A stretch of DNA of 64,000 nt from Ectobacillus funiculus. GTDB lineage: Bacteria > Bacillota > Bacilli > Bacillales > Bacillaceae_G. The stretch's first letter is position 1, and every line of letters begins with the position of its first letter. The stretch lies in assembly GCF_042429435.1 (NCBI RefSeq), contig NZ_JBHMAF010000013.1, one strand, 5' to 3'. The position numbers were made by a program, and so were the translations under genes. Below, in pieces: positions 53,938-61,885 of the stretch. The notes beneath the pieces are model-generated. The model was not told the DNA's origin and did no database searches. It saw nothing but the letters and a program-made list of their open reading frames with translations.

Positions 53938-54558
53938 TTATTTGGTGCACACTGCAACGCCGATAAAATAACGAACGTCATCCCTTGGTTTTTCAAAAGT
54001 TACTCCTCTTTGGTAATACATCTCCATACTGGAAAAGCGAGTAAAAAGCTCTTCGAACTCTTTCGGTGTAAGCTGGTGAACATGAAATGGCTCACTCGTA
54101 GGCATCCCCCTGCCTCTTCCAAATGGGCTCGATAAGATTAGCCTCCCTCCAGGCTTTAGCATCCGATATAAGTTATTCATAAATAACTGGTCATCCTGCA
54201 CATGTTCAATTGTTTCAAAGCTTAAAATTGTATCGAACAACCCAAGCTTCTCCGGAAGCTCTGGATCTAACGCATCTCCCTGTATGTATGTCACCTTTTG
54301 ATGATTATATTCCCGATTTGCATACAAAATCGTTTCTTGGTCCACATCGACACCAATAATTTCATGAACCTCCCGTTTGCGATCCTTCGCTACCATATGA
54401 CAGCCGTACCCTGTCCCGCATGCAATATCTAATACTCTCCCCTTTATATAAGGGATCGCAAAATAATAACGGGCAATATGCTCAAGCAGCATCCCGTTCA
54501 TTGGCTTCATTAGCTTCGGAATAATTCGTTCTCCAGTCCATTCCAACCTTATCACCAT
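53938..54558 (-). CDS. Class I SAM-dependent methyltransferase
   Basis: This enzyme of 206 residues has the SAM motifs VLDIACGTGYGCHMV (about residues 42-56), IIGVDVDQETI, and FDTILSFETIEHV. The N-terminal TGERIIP element and the C-terminal PTSEPFHVHQLTPKEFEELF are common in Bacillus methyltransferases of unknown substrate. AAGGAAAC precedes the ATG. It sits between the YbaK gene (32 bp upstream) and the helicase (6 bp downstream), so the three are probably co-transcribed, hinting at an RNA-related job, which is only inference. Confidence 0.9.
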   Translation of the reverse strand: MVIRLEWTGERIIPKLMKPMNGMLLEHIARYYFAIPYIKGRVLDIACGTGYGCHMVAKDRKREVHEIIGVDVDQETILYANREYNHQKVTYIQGDALDPELPEKLGLFDTILSFETIEHVQDDQLFMNNLYRMLKPGGRLILSSPFGRGRGMPTSEPFHVHQLTPKEFEELFTRFSSMEMYYQRGVTFEKPRDDVRYFIGVAVCTK

Positions 54559-54590
54559 GTTTCCTTCATTTTCTCATGCAGAAGCCTCTA

Positions 54591-55073
54591 TTATACAGTC
54601 TTTCTAACATCATGCATAACAGCTTCTGCAACAGTCTGTAAATCCGCTACACTTAACTCAATTTGCATCCCAATCTTCCCGCCGCTTACTACTATACTGG
54701 AAAGCTCTGCAGCACTTTCATCAATAAAGGTAGGATATAACTTTTTCATCCCGATTGGCGAGCAGCCGCCGCGAATGTAGCCTGTCCACTTTTGAATATC
54801 TTTGACAGGCAGCATTTCCAACTTCTTTTCTCCCGCTGCCTTTGCCGCCTTTTTCAAATCAAGCTCCGCCTCAACCGGAATTGCAAATACATACAAGCTC
54901 TTTGTTTGCCCTTGCGTTACAAGCGTCTTATATACAACCCTTGTATCCCTGCCAATCTTCTTGGCCACTGATACGCCATCAATCTGTCCGTCATCGTTAT
55001 TATATGTCATAACGTTATATGTCATTTTTTTCGCATCTAACATCCGCATTGCATTCGTTTTTCCTTGTGCCAT
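54591..55073 (-). CDS. ybaK: YbaK/EbsC-type aminoacyl-tRNA deacylase (Cys-tRNA-Pro)
   Basis: This protein of 160 residues hydrolyses mischarged Cys-tRNA-Pro in trans. The YbaK pattern is clear: VAKKIGRDTRVVYKTLVTQG with the conserved Lys, LDLKKAAKAAGEKKLEMLP, and GYIRGGCSPIGMKK. Length fits the family. It is followed by the methyltransferase and helicase genes on the same strand. The role is inferred from family knowledge. Confidence 0.94.
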   Translation of the reverse strand: MAQGKTNAMRMLDAKKMTYNVMTYNNDDGQIDGVSVAKKIGRDTRVVYKTLVTQGQTKSLYVFAIPVEAELDLKKAAKAAGEKKLEMLPVKDIQKWTGYIRGGCSPIGMKKLYPTFIDESAAELSSIVVSGGKIGMQIELSVADLQTVAEAVMHDVRKTV

Positions 55074-55256
55074 TTACTCTTCTTCCTTTTCTTTGATTGT
55101 TTATCCTTATTGTAGCTGTTTATCCCCGAATAGGCGAGACTCCCCTCTATGAACGAGTAAACTCCGATTTGGGCAACAACGGTACATATAGCTCTCTATA
55201 TTAAACTCCTTACATTTTACATGTCCTGCTACAAAACTGAAGGAAGCATTTTCCGA

Positions 55257-55394
55257 TAAAGAAAACTCGCCAATTGGCGAGCCCTGCCCTTGGGCGAAGA
55301 CAGAGGCGTAGCCCTACTTATACTTTATTCCTAAAATTTCTCGCTACGTCGAATTGTCATCCAGCTAGAAATGTATACTTTCTTAAAGTATAAA
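55257..55394 (+). repeat. Dispersed intergenic repeat, copy 17
   Basis: Full-length copy with fully matched outer stem ACTTTA/TAAAGT and ATAAA at both edges, consistent with a 5-bp target duplication. It abuts the rlmCD terminator. Confidence 0.94.
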
Positions 55395-55395
55395 A

Positions 55396-55437
55396 CAGAA
55401 GGAACTAAGAATCCTTTTAGACTCTTAGTCCCTTCTG
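55396..55437 (-). terminator. Terminator of rlmCD
   Basis: CAGAAGGAACTAAGA/TCTTAGTCCCTTCTG with a 12-nt loop, 17 bp after the stop. Confidence 0.85.
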
Positions 55438-55453
55438 AAGATCATTCATTAAG

Positions 55454-56827
55454 TTACAAGCTTCTCTCCAGCACCGCAACATTTTCCACATGCATCGTTT
55501 GAGGAAACATATCAACCGGCTGAACCTCAGCTGTTTTAAATCCGCCATCCTCCAAAATGCGTAAATCCCTAGCTAAAGTTGCCGGATCGCATGACACATA
55601 CACAACGCGTTTTGGCTTCATCGCGATAATTGTTTCAAGCAATGATTCGTCACAGCCTTTACGTGGCGGGTCGACGACAATAACATCTGCCTGAACACCT
55701 TGTTCATACCAATTTGGAATCACCTTCTCAGCCTCGCCAACGGCAAATTCTACGTTCTTAATGCCATTTAGCTCTGCATTGCGGTTTGCATCCTCAATTG
55801 CTTCCGGCACAATTTCTACGCCGTATACATGCTTTGCCTTTTGCGCCAAGAATAGAGAGATTGTCCCGATTCCGCAGTAGGCATCGATCACGGTTTCTTC
55901 TCCTGTTAGCTTTGCATACTCTAGCGCTTTTTCATAGAGTACCTTCGTTTGCACAGGATTCACTTGATAAAAAGAACGGGCGGAAATCGCAAACTTTACA
56001 TTTCCAATATAGTCATATATATATTCAGAACCCCAAAGCAGCTTTGTTTTCTCTCCAAAGATCACATTTGTTCGTTTCTCATTTACATTTTGTACGATCG
56101 ACTTGATGTTCGGAAATGCCGCTGTAATTTCCTTAATCATCGCTTGCTTATTTGGCAGCTCATCACTCCGGGTAATAAAGACAAGCATAATGTCTCCTGT
56201 TACTTGACCATAACGAACCATCACATGACGAAGTGTGCCTTTATGCAGCTTCTCATTGTAAGCTCGAACGCCATGCTTACTGCAAATTTGCTTTACCCTT
56301 TGGATGAGCACATCATTTTCCTCAACTTGGATAAGACATGCTTCAATATCAATAATATCATGCGTTCCTTGGCGATAAAAACCGGCAACAAGGCCTCCTT
56401 CACGTTCTCCAATTGGTACCTGTGCTTTGTTTCGATACAGCCACGGATGCTCCATCCCAAGCACAGGGTGGATCGTTACATCCTTTAGGCCGCCAATGCG
56501 CGCCATCACATCTCGTACCTGCTTTTCTTTAATCTGCAGCTGCCCCCCGTAGCTTACATGCTGCAGCTGACAGCCGCCGCACTGCTTATAAACAGGACAA
56601 GGCGCTTCTTGACGATATGGGCTTTCTTTATACAGCTCGACAAGACGCCCAAATGCATAATTTTTTTTCACCTTAATAACCTTAACCTTTGCCTCTTCGC
56701 CAGGCAAGCCGTACGGAACGAAAATAGGATAGCCGTTCACCTTCGCCACGCCGGCACCATCATGTGTTACATCCTCAAATACTGCATCTATATACTCGTT
56801 TTTTTCAACGGGTGGTGCCATCTTCAT
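55454..56827 (-). CDS. rlmCD: 23S rRNA (uracil-C5)-methyltransferase RlmCD
   Basis: This enzyme of 457 residues methylates uracils of 23S rRNA at C5. It has an N-terminal TRAM domain (DAVFEDVTHDGAGVAKVNGY), a [4Fe-4S] site (CPVYKQCGGCQLQH), the SAM motif AYCGIGTISLFLA, and the catalytic Cys in YVSCDPATLARD. B. subtilis has a single enzyme of this type (YefA) acting at two sites, and this length fits. TGAGG precedes the ATG. It is transcribed alone, in the same direction as dagK and gatCAB upstream. Confidence 0.94.
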   Translation of the reverse strand: MKMAPPVEKNEYIDAVFEDVTHDGAGVAKVNGYPIFVPYGLPGEEAKVKVIKVKKNYAFGRLVELYKESPYRQEAPCPVYKQCGGCQLQHVSYGGQLQIKEKQVRDVMARIGGLKDVTIHPVLGMEHPWLYRNKAQVPIGEREGGLVAGFYRQGTHDIIDIEACLIQVEENDVLIQRVKQICSKHGVRAYNEKLHKGTLRHVMVRYGQVTGDIMLVFITRSDELPNKQAMIKEITAAFPNIKSIVQNVNEKRTNVIFGEKTKLLWGSEYIYDYIGNVKFAISARSFYQVNPVQTKVLYEKALEYAKLTGEETVIDAYCGIGTISLFLAQKAKHVYGVEIVPEAIEDANRNAELNGIKNVEFAVGEAEKVIPNWYEQGVQADVIVVDPPRKGCDESLLETIIAMKPKRVVYVSCDPATLARDLRILEDGGFKTAEVQPVDMFPQTMHVENVAVLERSL

Positions 56828-56883
56828 TGATTCAACCTCATTTTCAGTTTTATGCTGCTGTTCATTTTATCATATTTTAATTA

Positions 56884-57069
56884 TAAAGAGAAAACTCCTC
56901 ATACAACACCTTACTAGTGCTCCCAAACCCTACACCAGCTTCTAAATCACCAGCAAGAGGGCCCGCTGATTGACGGAGACAGAGGGTAGCCCTACCTATA
57001 CTGTATTTCCAAAATTTCCGACTACGCTGAATTCACTTCCACTTGGAAATTTATACTTTCTTACAATAT
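56884..57069 (+). repeat. Dispersed intergenic repeat, copy 18 (expanded left part)
   Basis: The left part is disrupted: TAAAGAGAAAACTC is followed by about 55 bp of unrelated sequence before GGGCCCGCTGATTGACGG. The right half is recognisable. Its end ACAATATAAAG is shared with the start of copy 19, giving a head-to-tail pair. Confidence 0.85.
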
Positions 57070-57206
57070 AAAGAAAACTCGCCGATTGGCGAGCCCTGCT
57101 CTTGGGCGAAGACAGAGGCGTAGTTGCCCTTATACTGTATTCCTAAAATTTCTCACTACGTCGAATTGTCTTCTAGCTAGAAATTTATACTTTCTTAAAG
57201 TGCAAA
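57069..57206 (+). repeat. Dispersed intergenic repeat, copy 19 (tandem with copy 18)
   Basis: Full-length copy very close to the consensus, with inner stem AAATTTCT/AGAAATTT. The outer arms are of mixed type (ACTGTA opposite TAAAGT). It runs into the A-tract of the dagK terminator. Confidence 0.94.
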
Positions 57207-57209
57207 AAA

Positions 57210-57227
57210 ACCGCCTCAATCAGCGGT
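57210..57227 (-). terminator. Short terminator overlapping the dagK stop codon
   Basis: ACCGC-8-GCGGT followed on the minus strand by seven T residues. The dagK stop codon (57222-57220) lies in the loop. Confidence 0.75.
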
Positions 57228-58113
57228 CTTCCCTCGGTACAAAAAGCTCTAAATGATGATACAAGTTTTCAAACTCCATCGGTGCATCGCCGCCGTATTC
57301 TCCATCTAGATTAATCATAAGTTTTTCAGGAGTGTATACTTTAATACGATTTGCCTGCGTATATAAAATTTGCGGATTATTAATATGCTCCCCGCGCAGC
57401 GCCTGTGATGCTGCTTTAATCAAGTCAGCGATGGACCCCCTCTTTAAAACAAGCAAATCAAATAAGCCATCATTAATAGAAGCGTATGGAGCCACCTTTT
57501 CAAAGCCGCCCACTGAAGTAGTATTCGTAATGAGGAAAAGTGTAATCTCCTCATTTAGCATCTTCCCGTCATATTCAATTTCTACATATGTCGGATGCAA
57601 GGACGGGAGCATTTCAATTCCCTTTAAGTAATATGCAAGCTGTCCCAAAACCGTTTTGAGCTTACTTGGTACTTCAAAAGTTAATTCTGTAATGCGGCCG
57701 CCACCGGCGATGTTAATAAAGTACTTATCATTGGCGCGTCCAATATCAAGCGGAAGCGAATAACCTTCACAAATAATATCAGCAGCTTCTTCAATGGAAC
57801 GATTCACACCAATAGCACGGGCAAAGTCATTGGTTGTACCAACCGGAATGATACCAAACTTCGGACGATGCTCCGCACCGACCAATCCGTTCACAACTTC
57901 ATTAAGCGTTCCATCTCCCCCAGCCGCAATGACCACATCAAACTTCCGCTCCACTGCCTGCCTTGCCGCCTTTGTCGCATCACCTGCTCCCGTTGTGGCA
58001 TGACAAGAGGCCTCGTAGCCTGCTCGTTCTAATTTCTGCAGAACTTCCGGCAAATGCTTTTTAAATAGCTCACGTCCGGAAGTAGGGTTATAAATGATTC
58101 TTGCACGTTTCAT
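57220..58113 (-). CDS. dagK: Diacylglycerol kinase, lipid kinase family
   Basis: This soluble lipid kinase of 297 residues phosphorylates diacylglycerol for lipid recycling. It carries the GGDGTLNEVVNGL motif near residue 64, an N-terminal RIIYNPTSGRE, and the VGTTNDFARAIGV motif. It resembles B. subtilis DgkB (YerQ), which is also close to gatCAB. The ATG lies at 58113. The 15-bp dyad-containing motif at 58214-58228 is about 100 bp upstream. Confidence 0.94.
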   Translation of the reverse strand: MKRARIIYNPTSGRELFKKHLPEVLQKLERAGYEASCHATTGAGDATKAARQAVERKFDVVIAAGGDGTLNEVVNGLVGAEHRPKFGIIPVGTTNDFARAIGVNRSIEEAADIICEGYSLPLDIGRANDKYFINIAGGGRITELTFEVPSKLKTVLGQLAYYLKGIEMLPSLHPTYVEIEYDGKMLNEEITLFLITNTTSVGGFEKVAPYASINDGLFDLLVLKRGSIADLIKAASQALRGEHINNPQILYTQANRIKVYTPEKLMINLDGEYGGDAPMEFENLYHHLELFVPREDR

Positions 58114-58213
58114 TTACACATCATCCTACTTATTTAATATTTCGCATGATAAAAAATCCTCTAAATCTAGATGTATCATCATTATAATCATTTTGCAACT
58201 ATCTTAGTATGTC

Positions 58214-58228
58214 TAAACAAACGTTTGA
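58214..58228. promoter_or_regulatory. Possible operator upstream of dagK
   Basis: TAAACAAACGTTTGA contains the palindrome CAAACGTTTG and equals the reverse complement of 19155-19169. It may be a regulator-binding site shared by the two regions. Confidence 0.35.
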
Positions 58229-58259
58229 TGATCTTCTTGCAAAAGATAGATAAGTTTGG

Positions 58260-58374
58260 TAAAGAAAACTCGCCGATTGGCAAAAACGGAAGCATAGTTA
58301 CACTTATACTTAATTCCTATAATTTACCAATATGTCAAATGGTCCTCCAAATTTATACCTTCTTCAAACGGAAG
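58260..58374 (+). repeat. Dispersed intergenic repeat, copy 20 (internally deleted)
   Basis: The GCCC-GGGC hairpin is lost (CTCGCCGATTGGC then AAAAACGGAAGC) and the right half is shortened. It abuts the gatB terminator. Confidence 0.88.
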
Positions 58375-58417
58375 AAAAAACCAACGATTCATACGGCAGG
58401 AATCGTTGGTTTTTTTG
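58375..58417 (-). terminator. Terminator of gatCAB
   Basis: AAAAAACCAACGATTC/GAATCGTTGGTTTTTT with a 9-nt loop, about 55 bp after the gatB stop. Confidence 0.93.
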
Positions 58418-58471
58418 TTATACGCAAGAGATAGCTAGCGTTTTTGGACTTGTCCAGCGCCCCAGCTTTTC

Positions 58472-59902
58472 TTATCGTTTCGCAATCTCCTCAAGCAATA
58501 GCTTGTTTACAAGAGGCGGGTTTGCTTGTCCCTTTGTTGCCTTCATGACCTGACCAACAAAGAAACCGAGTGCTTTTTCTTTACCATTCTTATAATCTTC
58601 AATCGATTGCGGCCCTTTATCTAACGCTTCGTTGATGATTCTGCGCAATTCTCCCTCATCAGAGATTTGGACAAGACCCTTTTCCTTTACAATTGCTTCT
58701 GGGTCTCCACCCTTTTCAACTAGATCAACAAAGATTTGCTTCGCAATCTTGGAAGAAATTGTGCCGTTTTCGATTAGCTTAATCATCGCTGCAAGGCTTT
58801 CTGGTTTTAAAGCAATCTCATCAAGCTCTTTACCATTTTTGTTAAGATAAGCCGATACATCGCCCATTAACCAGTTCGAAGCAAGCTTTGCATCTGCGCC
58901 ACTTACAACGGCAGCATCAAAGAAATCGGACATTTCCTTTGTTACTGTCAATACCGCTGCATCGTAAGCTGGTAAGCCAAGCTCCTCTACATAGCGCTTT
59001 TTACGTGCATCCGGCAGCTCAGGAATCTCTGCACGAATGCGTGCCTTCCACTCATCATCAATGTATAAGTCTACTAAATCAGGATCCGGGAAGTAGCGGT
59101 AATCATCAGAGCCTTCTTTTACACGCATCAAGAGTGTTGTTTTTGTCGACTCATCGTAGCGGCGTGTTTCTTGATCAATTACTCCACCCGCACGCAGCAC
59201 TTCTGCCTGACGGATTTCTTCATATTCTAAGCCTTTTTGTACAAAAGCAAAGGAATTTAAGTTTTTCAGCTCTGTTTTTGTACCGAATTCCTTTTGCCCA
59301 ACCGGACGAAGGGAAATGTTTGCATCACAGCGAAGTGAGCCTTCCTCCATTTTACAGTCAGATACACCCGTATACTGGATAATAGACTTCAGCTTCTCTA
59401 AATATGCATATGCTTCCTCTGGCGTACGAATATCCGGCTCAGATACGATTTCAATGAGCGGTGTTCCTTGGCGGTTTAAATCCACTAGAGAGAAGCCGTC
59501 GCCCGTATGCGTTAATTTTCCCGCATCCTCTTCTAAATGAAGACGCGTAATACCAATTCGTTTTTTCTCACCGTTTACTTCAATATCAATCCAGCCGTGT
59601 TCACCAATTGGCTTATCATATTGGGAAATCTGATATGCCTTCGGATTGTCCGGATAAAAGTAATTTTTTCGGTCAAACTTTGTTTCTGTTGCAACCTGAC
59701 AATTCAGTGCCATTGCTGCCTTCATCGCAAATTCTACCGCTTTTTTATTCACCACCGGCAATACGCCTGGATATCCTAATTCAATTACGCTCGTATTCGT
59801 GTTTGGAGGCGCACCGAATTCATTTGGACTTGCGGAGAAAATTTTTGAGTTTGTTTTTAACTCAACATGAACCTCTAACCCTATGACTGTTTCAAACTCC
59901 AT
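58472..59902 (-). CDS. gatB: Asp-tRNA(Asn)/Glu-tRNA(Gln) amidotransferase subunit B
   Basis: This subunit of 476 residues binds the misacylated tRNA and activates its side chain with ATP before amidation. The GatB signature is plain: GLEVHVELKTNSKIFSASPN at the N-terminus, LEEDAGKLTH, DLNRQGTPLIEIVSEPDIRT, and the C-terminal YqeY-like domain. It lies 14 bp after gatA. Together with GatA and GatC it converts Glu-tRNA-Gln to Gln-tRNA-Gln. Confidence 0.97.
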   Translation of the reverse strand: MEFETVIGLEVHVELKTNSKIFSASPNEFGAPPNTNTSVIELGYPGVLPVVNKKAVEFAMKAAMALNCQVATETKFDRKNYFYPDNPKAYQISQYDKPIGEHGWIDIEVNGEKKRIGITRLHLEEDAGKLTHTGDGFSLVDLNRQGTPLIEIVSEPDIRTPEEAYAYLEKLKSIIQYTGVSDCKMEEGSLRCDANISLRPVGQKEFGTKTELKNLNSFAFVQKGLEYEEIRQAEVLRAGGVIDQETRRYDESTKTTLLMRVKEGSDDYRYFPDPDLVDLYIDDEWKARIRAEIPELPDARKKRYVEELGLPAYDAAVLTVTKEMSDFFDAAVVSGADAKLASNWLMGDVSAYLNKNGKELDEIALKPESLAAMIKLIENGTISSKIAKQIFVDLVEKGGDPEAIVKEKGLVQISDEGELRRIINEALDKGPQSIEDYKNGKEKALGFFVGQVMKATKGQANPPLVNKLLLEEIAKR

Positions 59903-59916
59903 TTCTTTTCGCCCCC

Positions 59917-61377
59917 TTACAGCACTGGTTTTTGTTTATGGTAATTTGTCGCTTGCTCAAACGCATGTGCAACGCGATATACAGTTGATTCATCAAAGTG
60001 TTTTCCGATAATTTGCAGTCCAAGCGGTAAGCCGTTTGCCCCTAAGCCGCACGGAACAGAAATACCAGGAACACCCGCAAGGTTTACTGGAATCGTAAGA
60101 ATATCATTTGCATACATCGTTAATGGATCATCAATCTTTTCACCAATCTTAAACGCAGTGGACGGAGCAGTTGGCCCAATGATGACGTCATACTTCTCAA
60201 ACACTTTTTCGAAGTCATTTTTAATTAGCGTACGCACTTGTTGTGCCTTTTTATAATACGCATCATAATAACCGGAGCTTAACGCGAATGTACCAAGCAT
60301 AATGCGGCGCTTTACTTCATCGCCAAAGCCTTCGCTGCGCGTTTGCTTGTACAGATCAATTAAGCTGGATGCATTATCAGAACGAACGCCGTATCGTACA
60401 CCGTCAAAGCGCGCTAGGTTAGCGGAAGCTTCTGAAGACGATAGCAAGTAATATGTAGCAAGCGCATATTTAGAATGCGGCAGGGATACTTCCTCCCACG
60501 TTGCGCCCATGCCCTCAAGTACCTTAAGAGCTGCAAGCACTGATTGACGCGCTTCCTCTCCTACTCCTTCTCCTAAGTACTCCTTCGGCACAGCAATACG
60601 CAAGCCTTTGACATCTCCTGTTAGCGCGGACAAATAGTCTGGTACATCTACAGGAGCAGAAGTTCCATCCATTTTGTCAACTCCAGCAATGGCTTGCAAT
60701 AAGTATGCATTATCTGCAACAGTGCGCGTAATTGGCCCGATTTGATCGAGTGATGAAGCAAATGCGACAAGACCAAAGCGGGATACACGTCCATATGTAG
60801 GTTTTAAACCAACAACACCGCAATACGCAGCTGGCTGACGGATCGAACCGCCTGTGTCAGAGCCTAAAGAAAATAATACTTCCCCTGCCGCTACAGACGC
60901 AGCAGATCCACCGCTCGAGCCGCCTGGTACATATTCTATGTTCCATGGATTCTTCGTCGGTTTAAATCCAGAGTTTTCGTTGGAGGAACCCATCGCAAAC
61001 TCATCCATATTTAACTTACCAATGGTAACTGTCTCTGCTGCTTGCAGCTTTTGTACAACTGTCGCATCATAAATTGGATCAAAGTTAGCTAAAATTTTGC
61101 TTGCGCATGTTGTGCGAAGACCTTTTGTAACAATATTGTCTTTCACACCAATTGGCAAACCAAACAACAAGCCGTACTCATCCGCCTTGCCCACTTTTCC
61201 GTCTAATTCCTTCGCTTTAGCGCGGGCGTTTTCTTCATCTAAAGTTAAAAACGCCTGTACCTTGTCCTCTACTTGTGCAATGCGTTTATAGGACTCAGCG
61301 ACTAAGTCCGTAACAGAAATCTCTTTACTATGGAGCTTTTTGTGCAGCTCCGAAATTGAGTAATCAAATAAAGACAT
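59917..61377 (-). CDS. gatA: Asp-tRNA(Asn)/Glu-tRNA(Gln) amidotransferase subunit A
   Basis: This amidase-signature subunit of 486 residues releases ammonia from glutamine. The Ser-cisSer-Lys triad is visible: Lys in IGVKDNIVT near residue 79, and the two Ser residues in PGGSSGGSAASVAAG and GSDTGGSIRQPAAYCG near residues 154 and 178. It lies 12 bp after gatC and 14 bp before gatB, so the three are translated from one message. Confidence 0.97.
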   Translation of the reverse strand: MSLFDYSISELHKKLHSKEISVTDLVAESYKRIAQVEDKVQAFLTLDEENARAKAKELDGKVGKADEYGLLFGLPIGVKDNIVTKGLRTTCASKILANFDPIYDATVVQKLQAAETVTIGKLNMDEFAMGSSNENSGFKPTKNPWNIEYVPGGSSGGSAASVAAGEVLFSLGSDTGGSIRQPAAYCGVVGLKPTYGRVSRFGLVAFASSLDQIGPITRTVADNAYLLQAIAGVDKMDGTSAPVDVPDYLSALTGDVKGLRIAVPKEYLGEGVGEEARQSVLAALKVLEGMGATWEEVSLPHSKYALATYYLLSSSEASANLARFDGVRYGVRSDNASSLIDLYKQTRSEGFGDEVKRRIMLGTFALSSGYYDAYYKKAQQVRTLIKNDFEKVFEKYDVIIGPTAPSTAFKIGEKIDDPLTMYANDILTIPVNLAGVPGISVPCGLGANGLPLGLQIIGKHFDESTVYRVAHAFEQATNYHKQKPVL

Positions 61378-61389
61378 GCTCTCTCTCCT

Positions 61390-61680
61390 CTATTCCAAAA
61401 TGGCAGGCACGCGAATTTGGTTCTCGTCGTGGTCCGGTGCATTTTTCAATACTTCTTCCACAGGCAAGCCTTTTTCCGCAACGTCTTCACGCATCACATT
61501 TTTAATATCCAATACGTGGGATGTTGGTTTTACATTTTGAGTATCTAACTCTTCTAATTGCTCAGCAAACGTTAAAATTGCATCCAATTGCTTGGAGAAC
61601 TTCTCCGCTTCCTGCTCCGTAATTGCAAGACGCGCTAAGTTCGCAACATGCTTTACAGTGTCTACAGAAATTCTTGACAC
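61390..61680 (-). CDS. gatC: Asp-tRNA(Asn)/Glu-tRNA(Gln) amidotransferase subunit C
   Basis: This small subunit of 96 residues stabilises the GatA-GatB complex. It shows the GatC pattern VKHVANLARLAITEQEAEKF and the C-terminal LREDVAEKGLPVEEVLKNAP-like motif (MREDVAEKGLP, NAPDHDENQIRVP). It is the first gene of gatCAB; the 210 bp upstream to repeat copy 21 should hold the promoter. Confidence 0.96.
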   Translation of the reverse strand: MSRISVDTVKHVANLARLAITEQEAEKFSKQLDAILTFAEQLEELDTQNVKPTSHVLDIKNVMREDVAEKGLPVEEVLKNAPDHDENQIRVPAILE

Positions 61681-61885
61681 GTTTCATCCACCTCCAGAAA
61701 AACTCGTTCTTTATGCAATAATATTGATGATACCAAACTTTTCAGATGTTAAGCAACCTGCGGCACGATACTTGCATAACTTTTACACAGAATCTAAGGA
61801 ATACTTAGTACATTTTCGCGATGAAAGCGGTTTATTTTTTCAGGAGAGCAGTTTAATTTTTGAAACCTATTCTATTGGGGACAAA

